From Clostridiales bacterium (lineage in GTDB: Bacteria; Bacillota; Clostridia; Oscillospirales; Oscillospiraceae), in assembly GCA_021201515.1 (NCBI GenBank), contig JAJQET010000091.1, positions 1 through 6,935 of the forward strand: a stretch of 6,935 nt of DNA, given 5' to 3'. The position numbers and the translations under genes were made by a program. Below the pieces are notes generated by a model. That model made no database searches, had not been told where the DNA came from, and worked only from the letters and a program-made list of their open reading frames with translations. This document shows positions 1 to 5,237 of the stretch, one piece after another (position 1 is the first letter of the stretch; each line of letters begins with the position of its first letter).

Positions 1-4
1 TTAA

Positions 5-13
5 ATTATACCA
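5..13 (-). promoter_or_regulatory. Possible extended -10 promoter element pointing left, out of the window
   Basis: On the minus strand the bases read TGGTATAAT, a perfect TATAAT hexamer preceded by the TGn of an extended -10 element. No good -35 hexamer is visible 17 bases upstream, which extended -10 promoters can tolerate. Transcription would begin just outside the left edge. The element lies beyond the minus-strand terminator at 171-199, so it could serve a separate leftward gene not seen here. The region is AT-rich, so a chance match is quite possible. Confidence 0.3.
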
Positions 14-46
14 TAAAGTGAAGGATATGAGGAGAGTTTTTAGAGG

Positions 47-63
47 TTACCATAACAAGGTAA
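47..63. repeat. Short inverted repeat TTACC-N7-GGTAA
   Basis: Five-base arms at 47-51 and 59-63 flank a seven-base spacer, and one further G-T wobble extends the stem. The site is 34 bases upstream (in the minus-strand sense) of the possible promoter at the left edge, so it could be an operator or a small RNA hairpin. The arms are short and no regulator is recognised. The rest of 1-170 is AT-rich and I see no gene in it. Confidence 0.2.
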
Positions 64-170
64 TATAAGTAAATTGGATAAAACGCAACCATACGTTGAT
101 TTTAATATTGAATGGACCAAGACACAACTATCAGCAGGAATACGATTGATACAGAGAAGAAACAGCGAAA

Positions 171-199
171 AGAGAACCCCAAAACTTTTGGGATTCTCT
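171..199 (-). terminator. Rho-independent terminator downstream of the symporter remnant
   Basis: An inverted repeat pairs AGAGAA at 171-176 with TTCTCT at 194-199 and CCCAA at 178-182 with TTGGG at 188-192, with a single C/A mismatch between the two segments. On the minus strand the stem is followed by a T-rich run (TTTCGCTGTTTC), whereas the plus-strand side is not T-rich. It therefore fits termination of leftward transcription. It lies 105 bases past the stop codon of the GPH symporter remnant and probably marks the original end of that transcription unit. Confidence 0.6.
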
Positions 200-304
200 C
201 TTCACCATATGCTTTGCAGGGACGCATAAGGAATACCCTGCGCTATTTGGACTACTACTTATGCTTCAGATTTGCCACTTTTATCCTATCAGATGTTTAG
301 CAAA

Positions 305-1180
305 TCATTTGCTTCCTTTCCACTTGCCCTCAGCCAGATCGCTGATAGCGCGGTCATAGTATTTATCAAGGTCAAAGAAAACCATGCAGGCAACGCTGAT
401 TGCACAGGTGATAACAGGCACCCAAACATAACTGACATTGATTGCAGCAATCGAAGCGGCTCCGTTTGGATTTGCATCGAAATTGCCCGCACTCAGAATC
501 CAGCCAAGGGCTGCCGTCCCGATGCCGGAACCAATTTTCATGCAGAACGAGGAAGCGGCATTTCCCATACCGGTTGCTTTCACTCCGGTCAGCCAGGAGC
601 CATATGTAATGGAGTCCTGAAGCAGTCCAAACATAGATGCGCCGCAGCAGCCAAAAGCTGCACCCTTCAAGACATTACACAGCACGAGCAGAGTGAGGTT
701 CGTTCCCGCGAGGGAAGTCAGCACAAAGGAGGCCACGCATCCGCCCATGCCGATGAGCGCAGTGTACCGTTTCCCGATGTATTTCATGACGAACGGTGTC
801 GCAAACATCGTGACAATCTGTGCTGCGGACAAAGAGTTTGCGAGTGTGGCATAGAGATTTGCGTCTCCCAGCACATATTCCGCGAAGTAAGCGGCGCTGC
901 CGAAAAAGGTGGACATCATAAAGTAATCGCTGAATAGGAATACAACCATCAAGAGCCAGTATTTGTTCTTTACCAGGCTTTTAAGGCATTCAAGGATGGA
1001 CGGACCTGCCTGGTTTTCCTCCGTGGCATCCTCTACCACGCGCTCTTTGCAGAAATAGAACGTAACCAGATTCAAAACGATAAACAAAACCATCAACGTC
1101 ACGAAAGTGAGGGTCCAGCCTCGCTGAGTGTAACGATCTCCTCCGCCGAAAAACCCGGCCAGTTGCAGAACCACTGTGTT
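305..1180 (-). pseudogene. GPH-family sugar:cation symporter, N-terminally truncated remnant
   Basis: This is the C-terminal part of a glycoside-pentoside-hexuronide:cation symporter of the major facilitator superfamily, a membrane protein importing sugars or glycosides with Na+ or H+. About 290 residues remain. They begin in the GGGD loop that precedes TM6 and continue through hydrophobic segments near residues 21-42, 73-98, 110-130, 138-157, 161-183, 212-230 and 245-267, counting from the codon at 1174. The family hallmark after TM10 is present: a QDSITYG segment followed by a KIGSGIG segment. Complete members have about 450-480 residues, so TM1-5 (roughly 160-180 residues) are missing. The frame runs into a stop at 1193-1195, within sequence belonging to an AraC gene on the other strand. 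A GTG lies at 1172-1174 but has no Shine-Dalgarno sequence before it. The rest of the frame is undamaged, so the truncation looks recent. Half a symporter is unlikely to transport. The substrate was probably a pentoside, judged from the neighbouring operon. Confidence 0.8.
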
Positions 1181-1355
1181 GAATGAGAAAATCTACAGAG
1201 CGAAAAACCTGTTGATTTATTCGGAGTATACCTATAGCGAGATCGCGTCCTATTTGGGGTTTTCCTCCCAGAGCCATTTTTCGGGACAGTTCAAGCGGAT
1301 TGTTGGGATGTCACCTGGACAATTTCGGAAAAAATACTCCCGCAATAAATCATAG
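1179..1355 (+). pseudogene. AraC/XylS-family regulator, C-terminal fragment only
   Basis: The plus strand here encodes 58 codons ending in TAG at 1353-1355. They match the end of an AraC-type DNA-binding domain. LNEKIYRAKNLL is the linker helix between the two helix-turn-helix units. YSEIASYLGFSSQSHFSGQF is the second helix-turn-helix, with the typical IA, LGF and SHF positions. GMSPGQFRKKYS is the family's C-terminal GxSPxxFRxxY block. A full regulator has about 250-300 residues, so the ligand-binding domain and first helix-turn-helix are gone. Upstream of 1179 the same frame is antisense to the symporter remnant and shows no AraC likeness. There is no proper start or ribosome binding site. 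It is most simply the other half of a deletion scar. The lost protein probably regulated the adjacent sugar genes, as such regulators often do. Confidence 0.8.
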
Positions 1356-1469
1356 TGCCTTTGCTGATTCTCCACGCGGTATACAGGCAACAACTTTGCC
1401 GCTTCGATGTTTGCTGGAAACAAAAAGGCAGTATGGACAACAAGAATGTGTGATACAGACGATGAAAAC

Positions 1470-1511
1470 AACCGGCAGGCCGTCGCATAAACTTGTGACA
1501 GCCTGCCGGTT
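1470..1511. terminator. Strong hairpin terminator, probably bidirectional
   Basis: Perfect 11-base arms, AACCGGCAGGC at 1470-1480 and GCCTGCCGGTT at 1501-1511, enclose a loop. The loop adds a second inner stem (GTCGCA at 1482-1487 with TGTGAC at 1494-1499, one G-T wobble). The plus-strand side continues ATTTGTTTTG and the minus-strand side continues GTTTTCATC, so both directions have a T-rich tail. It lies between convergent reading frames: the AraC remnant from the left, and the acetyltransferase plus orphan tail from the right. It can plausibly end both. Confidence 0.8.
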
Positions 1512-1552
1512 ATTTGTTTTGTTCCTCAACTTGAGCAAAGGGGAATCCCGAC

Positions 1553-1642
1553 CTAAGCCTCCTCTTTGGGAATGGGTACATCGGAAGCGGGTTCGGTTGG
1601 GGGAGAAGCCTCAGCTGTGGTATCTATCGAGGAATCATCCAT
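1553..1642 (-). pseudogene. Orphan acidic, proline-rich C-terminal tail (29 codons), possible gene remnant
   Basis: In the minus strand a frame of 29 codons from ATG at 1640-1642 to TAG at 1553-1555 reads MDDSSIDTTAEA, then a Pro/Glu/Ala/Ser-rich stretch ending VPIPKEEA. Its composition is that of a flexible acidic protein tail rather than random translation. It ends 41 bases before the hairpin terminator, as a normal gene would. Only about 17 further codons are open upstream, and these overlap the end of the acetyltransferase in another frame. It may be the surviving 3' end of a gene whose body was replaced. It may also be a chance frame, or a tiny peptide translated by re-initiation, since its ATG is four bases after the acetyltransferase stop. 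No Shine-Dalgarno sequence is visible and I do not recognise a family. Confidence 0.3.
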
Positions 1643-1646
1643 AGTA

Positions 1647-2096
1647 TCATTTATATTTCTGCAAATATACAAATCCGTTGTTTTCTTCCATAATTACTTT
1701 GAAGCGCATATAACCCAAATGTTCATACAGCCGAATGTTTTGCGGACACTGAATGCTCGAATTGATTTCATATCTGTCAGCACAGTTTCTATTTTCCAAT
1801 TCTCGTATCAGTGCGGTTCCAATTCCCATGCCCTGATAATCCGGCCTGACAAACGTTCGCCCGATATAGGATGTTCCGTTTTCAATATGGCCTCGTGTTG
1901 ACGCGATGATGGCTCCGTCCGAATCTAAAACCTTCAAAAACAGGTCCGTTTGAAACTGTGCTTCCAGTTCAGCCAAAGTTTGAACCATAGGATCTATCCC
2001 ATAGTTGTTAAACTCTTCCGCCTCCTGTGCGAAGGCCAACCTTTGCAGTGCCAGGATTTCCTGCAAATCCTTCTCGTCCGCTGGTAATATGTCCAT
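1647..2096 (-). CDS. GNAT-family N-acetyltransferase
   Basis: The product is a 149-residue cytoplasmic acetyltransferase of the GCN5-related fold, which moves an acetyl group from acetyl-CoA to an amine. Motif A is clear at residues 83-97: VRPDYQGMGIG, with the Q-G-M-G-I-G pyrophosphate-binding loop on the acetyl-CoA side. Motif B follows as N120 and LYEHLGY at 123-129. The length is normal for a single-domain member. The ATG at 2094-2096 is chosen because AGGAG lies seven bases upstream (2104-2108) and the N-terminus MDILPADEKDL matches the usual first strand and helix. The substrate cannot be told from sequence; it could be a small molecule, an antibiotic or a protein N-terminus. The gene starts 85 bases after the isomerase stop on the same strand, with no clear terminator or promoter between, so read-through is possible. 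It is more AT-rich than the isomerase and kinase and need not belong to the sugar pathway. Confidence 0.85.
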   Translation of the reverse strand: MDILPADEKDLQEILALQRLAFAQEAEEFNNYGIDPMVQTLAELEAQFQTDLFLKVLDSDGAIIASTRGHIENGTSYIGRTFVRPDYQGMGIGTALIRELENRNCADRYEINSSIQCPQNIRLYEHLGYMRFKVIMEENNGFVYLQKYK

Positions 2097-2113
2097 ATAC
2101 GCTCTCCTATATG
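2094..2113 (-). promoter_or_regulatory. Inverted repeat holding the acetyltransferase start codon, Shine-Dalgarno in the loop
   Basis: In the mRNA sense CAUAUA (2113-2108) and UAUAUG (2099-2094) are perfectly complementary and enclose the eight-base loop GGAGAGCG. The AUG that starts the acetyltransferase forms the last three bases of the 3' arm. The stem is only six pairs, mostly A-U, so it would be weak. The geometry repeats what is seen at the isomerase start. A regulatory role is inference only. Confidence 0.3.
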
Positions 2114-2181
2114 CAGCCTGGATTTGATGTACTCTGTCCTTTTACCACTCAATAGGCAACAAGTTAGTCCAATATTGCTGC

Positions 2182-3663
2182 TTAGCTCCAGGGGTTCTCT
2201 GTGGAATAGGGCAGGCTCTTGGGCTGATTGTAGGCGATGTCCTCCACGCCCAGGAACTTGAACACCTCATAGAGGTACTTGCCCACATGGGAGAAGGCCA
2301 CAGCGCCGTGGTGGGGATACCGCTTCTGAATCAGCACATGGCGGTAGAATCGGCCCATCTCCGGGATGGCGAACACGCCGATGCCGCCGAAGGAGCGGGT
2401 AGGCACGTCCAGAATCTCGCCCTGGGCGATGTAGCTGCGGAGCACGCCCTCGCTGTCGCACTGGAGGCGGTAGAAGGTGATGGGGCTGGCGGCGATGTCG
2501 CCCTCCAGCGTGCCACGGGTGAAGTCCGGCTCGCTGCCCTGGGGCTCCAGCAGGCGGTGCTGAATCAGCTGATACTTCACGGCCCGATCAGAGCAGAGCT
2601 TGCACTCCGGGGTGTTGCCGCAGTGGAATCCCATGAAGGTATCAGTCAGTTTGTAGTCGTACTTGCCCACGATGTCCTCATCGTAGATGTACTTGGGAAC
2701 GCTGTTGTTGATGTCCAGCAGGGTGACGGTGTCGCCGGAGACGCACATCCCGATGTACTCAGACAGAGCGCCGTAGATGTCCACCTCGCAGGAGACAGGG
2801 ATGCCCCGACTGACCAGACGGGAGTTGACGTAGCAAGGCTCGAACCCAAACTGGCTTGGGAAGGCGGGCCAGCACTTGTCCGCAAAGGCGACGTATTTTT
2901 TGCTGCCCTTGTGGGCCTCTGCCCAGTCCAGCAGGGTCAGCTCGAACTGGGCCATGCGCTCGTTCAGCTCAGGGTAGTAACTGCCCTCGCCCATCTCGGC
3001 GGCCATGTCCGCGCAGACGGCGGGGATGCGGGGGTCGCCCGCGTGTTCCTTGTAGGAAACCAGCAAATCCAGCTCGGAATTTTCCTCGATTTCCACGCCA
3101 ATTTCATACAGGCCCTTGATGGGAGCGTTGCAGGCGAAAAAGTCCTGAGGACGGGGGCCGAAGGTGATGATCTTCAAATTCTTCACGCCGATGATGGCAC
3201 GGGCTACGGGTACGAAGTCCCGAATCATGTCCGCCACTTCATCGGCGGTGCCAACCGGGTACTCCGGGATATAGGCGTTCAGGTGGCGCATTCCCAGATT
3301 GTAGGAACAGTTCAACATACCGCAGTAGGCGTCGCCACGGCCGTCGATCATGTTACCGTCGCCCTCGGCGGCAGCCACAAACATACAGGGGCCGTCAAAC
3401 CGCTGGGCGATTTCCGTCTCCGGAGTCTCCGGGCCGAAGTTGCCCAAAAACACCACCAGGGCGTTGCAGCCCGCCGCGGTCACATCATCCACGGCCTTGA
3501 GCATATCCAGCTCGTTCTCTACAGTGACGGGGCACTCGTAGAGGCCCTCGCCGTAGGCGGCCACGATGTTTTTCCGGCGCTGGGTGGACAGGGCGATGGG
3601 GAAGCAGTCCCGGCTGACGGCGATGATACCCAGCTGGACGGTCGGAATGTTGTTGCCTAACAT
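2182..3663 (-). CDS. L-fucose/L-arabinose isomerase superfamily sugar isomerase
   Basis: This 493-residue protein has the fold pattern of the FucI/AraA ketol-isomerases (L-fucose isomerase-related, COG2407-like). These cytoplasmic enzymes interconvert an aldose and its ketose using Mn2+. An N-terminal alpha/beta domain begins VQLGIIAVSRDCFP. The central domain carries E293 in the SCEVDIYGA segment and D317 in LLDINN, which fit the two acidic metal ligands of E. coli FucI (E337, D361). The C-terminal domain has YPHHGAVAFSHVG at 449-461, where H451 or H452 would be the third ligand. At 493 residues it is clearly shorter than E. coli FucI (591) and close to AraA length. AGGAGG sits eight bases before the ATG at 3661-3663. 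It begins 44 bases after the xylulokinase stop, so the two are surely co-transcribed. That pairing suggests an aldopentose giving xylulose or a similar ketose, rather than L-fucose. Substrate assignment is inference. Antisense frames here are long only because of the high G+C. Confidence 0.85.
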   Translation of the reverse strand: MLGNNIPTVQLGIIAVSRDCFPIALSTQRRKNIVAAYGEGLYECPVTVENELDMLKAVDDVTAAGCNALVVFLGNFGPETPETEIAQRFDGPCMFVAAAEGDGNMIDGRGDAYCGMLNCSYNLGMRHLNAYIPEYPVGTADEVADMIRDFVPVARAIIGVKNLKIITFGPRPQDFFACNAPIKGLYEIGVEIEENSELDLLVSYKEHAGDPRIPAVCADMAAEMGEGSYYPELNERMAQFELTLLDWAEAHKGSKKYVAFADKCWPAFPSQFGFEPCYVNSRLVSRGIPVSCEVDIYGALSEYIGMCVSGDTVTLLDINNSVPKYIYDEDIVGKYDYKLTDTFMGFHCGNTPECKLCSDRAVKYQLIQHRLLEPQGSEPDFTRGTLEGDIAASPITFYRLQCDSEGVLRSYIAQGEILDVPTRSFGGIGVFAIPEMGRFYRHVLIQKRYPHHGAVAFSHVGKYLYEVFKFLGVEDIAYNQPKSLPYSTENPWS

Positions 3664-3688
3664 TTGAAATTCCTCCTCACTTTCAAAT
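3662..3688 (-). promoter_or_regulatory. Inverted repeat at the isomerase start, Shine-Dalgarno in the loop
   Basis: Perfect eight-base arms ATTTGAAA (3662-3669) and TTTCAAAT (3681-3688) flank eleven bases. In the mRNA sense the loop is GUGAGGAGGAA, which contains the whole Shine-Dalgarno sequence. The 3' arm ends in the A and U of the AUG start codon. As RNA this would be a small AU-rich hairpin presenting the ribosome site; as DNA it would be a 27-base dyad that could bind a regulator. The symmetry is seen directly. Its function is inferred. Confidence 0.45.
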
Positions 3689-3707
3689 CAATGGCTGGTT
3701 GAATGAC

Positions 3708-5183
3708 TTATAACAGTTCAGAAAACAGGTGTTTACAGGCCGGGTAGATTTTACAGAACTGCCGGTACCGCTCCTCGTAGAGCGCCGCCAGTTCCGGGTC
3801 AGGCTCCACCGTGTCCACCACATGAACGAGGCTATTGCAAACAGCCTTAACGGTGGGATAGGTGCTGTCCGCCACCATCGCCAGCATTGCGCCGCCCATG
3901 CCGGGGCCTTGCTCGGACTCTACAATTTCCAGCGTCACGTTCAGCACATTGGCGCAGATGGTCTTCCACAGGGCACTTTTCGCGCCGCCGCCGCAGATTT
4001 TGCTCCGCTCGATGACGATGCCCTGGGCGCGGGCCACCTCCAGGCTGTCCCGGATGCCGAAGGCCACGCCTTCCAGTACCGCCTGAATCAGGTCGGCGCG
4101 GGTGGTGTCCATGGTCATGCCGATGAAGGTGCCCCGGGCGTTGGTGTCGTTGATGGGGCTGCGCTCCCCCATCAGGTAGGGCAGGAAAAAGACATGGTTT
4201 TTCCCCAGCTTGTCCTTTGTGATAGGAGCCTGTTCTCCGCCGTAGTCCTCGGTCTGGAAGATATCCTCCATCAGCCACTTGTTGCAGCTGGCGGCGGAGA
4301 GCATACAGCCCATCAGGTGGTAGTTCCCATCGGCGTGAGCTAAGGAATGGAGGGCGTTCTGCGGGTCCACGCCGAAGTTTTCGCTGGAGATGAAAATCGT
4401 CCCGGAGGTGCCGAGGGAGATGTTACAAGCTCCCTCGCCTACAGTGCCGGTCCCCACCGCGGCGGCGGCGTTGTCCCCGGCTCCGGCGGCCACCACCACT
4501 GTCTCCGGGAGGCCCAGCTTTTTCGCCATATCGGGCAGGAGCGTCCCCACCGGCTGGTAAGATTCAAAGATTCGCGCCATATGGGACTCTTTTACGCCGC
4601 AGAGGTTCAGCATCTCCTTCGACCAGCATTTATTTTTTACGTCGAAGAGCAGCATCCCGGAGGCGTCGGAGACGTCAGTGCAGTGAATGCCAGTCAGCTT
4701 GTAGTTGATAAAATCCTTCGGGAGCATGATCTTGTCGATTTTGGCGAACAGATCGGGCTCGTTTTCCCGCATCCAAAGCAGCTTGGGGGCAGTGAACCCG
4801 GCGAAGGCGATGTTTGCGGTGTACTGGCTGAGCTTCTCCTTGCCGACAACGTTGTTCAGGTAGTCCACCTGCTTCGCGGTGCGCCCGTCGTTCCAGAGGA
4901 TGGCGGGGCGGATTACGTTGTCATCCTCGTCCAGTACCACCAAGCCGTGCATCTGACCGCCAGCACCAATACCCGCCACCTGGGTGGCGTCGAAGCCCGC
5001 CAGCAGTTCGGGGACCCCTTGCTCCACGGCGGTGAGCCAGTCCTCGGGGTTTTGCTGGCTCCAGCCGGGGTGGGGGAACTCCAGCGGGTAATCCTTGGAG
5101 ACGATGTGTAAAATTTGACCCGTTTCGTCCATCAACAGCAGTTTGGCCGCCGAAGTGCCCAGGTCGATTCCGATGTAGAGCAT
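3708..5183 (-). CDS. xylB: Xylulokinase (FGGY carbohydrate kinase)
   Basis: This 491-residue cytoplasmic FGGY kinase phosphorylates D-xylulose with ATP to D-xylulose 5-phosphate, feeding the pentose phosphate pathway. The N-terminal actin-like domain begins YIGIDLGTSAAK with D8 in the phosphate loop. GQMHGLV at 76-82 and ILWNDGRT at 95-102 are the sugar-site blocks typical of xylulokinase rather than ribulokinase or glycerol kinase. GAGDNAA at 234-240 supplies the likely catalytic base D237. The second domain has the signature region around GERSPINDTNARGTFIGM and the ATP-site stretch CGGGAKS. Length matches the family (about 480-500). The ATG at 5181-5183 is fixed by AAGGAGG seven bases upstream (5191-5197). 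It lies 54 bases after the glycosidase stop and 44 bases before the isomerase, forming an operon. The G+C content is visibly higher than in the glycosidase. A related ketopentose substrate such as L-ribulose or L-xylulose cannot be excluded. Confidence 0.92.
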   Translation of the reverse strand: MLYIGIDLGTSAAKLLLMDETGQILHIVSKDYPLEFPHPGWSQQNPEDWLTAVEQGVPELLAGFDATQVAGIGAGGQMHGLVVLDEDDNVIRPAILWNDGRTAKQVDYLNNVVGKEKLSQYTANIAFAGFTAPKLLWMRENEPDLFAKIDKIMLPKDFINYKLTGIHCTDVSDASGMLLFDVKNKCWSKEMLNLCGVKESHMARIFESYQPVGTLLPDMAKKLGLPETVVVAAGAGDNAAAAVGTGTVGEGACNISLGTSGTIFISSENFGVDPQNALHSLAHADGNYHLMGCMLSAASCNKWLMEDIFQTEDYGGEQAPITKDKLGKNHVFFLPYLMGERSPINDTNARGTFIGMTMDTTRADLIQAVLEGVAFGIRDSLEVARAQGIVIERSKICGGGAKSALWKTICANVLNVTLEIVESEQGPGMGGAMLAMVADSTYPTVKAVCNSLVHVVDTVEPDPELAALYEERYRQFCKIYPACKHLFSELL

Positions 5184-5237
5184 AAGTGCCCCTCCTTTTT
5201 GATACTCACCGAAAATTATGATTGTACAGACATCGGA

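Noticed and set aside
112..300. Plus-strand frame of 62 codons at the left
   Set aside because: It runs through the terminator hairpin at 171-199, has no convincing ribosome binding site and has no recognisable features.
272..937. Plus-strand frame of 221 codons opposite the symporter remnant
   Set aside because: The translation is rich in Cys, His and Ser with no hydrophobic or domain pattern, while the minus strand encodes clear transmembrane segments of a GPH symporter.
1356..1469. Search for a remaining gene between the AraC stop and the terminator
   Set aside because: Only short overlapping frames are present, with translations that look random. A small hairpin (GGCAA/TTGCC near 1386-1400) is too weak to name.
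2287..3660. Plus-strand open frame of 457 codons opposite the isomerase
   Set aside because: It is fully antisense to a well-supported isomerase, its translation is rich in Val, Ala, Gly, His and Gln with no domain pattern, and high G+C explains the lack of stops. No Shine-Dalgarno sequence was noted at its start.
3729..5111. Two long plus-strand open frames (3729-4343 and 4347-5111) opposite the xylulokinase
   Set aside because: They are antisense shadows of the kinase, with no recognisable family features and the same G+C-driven absence of stops.
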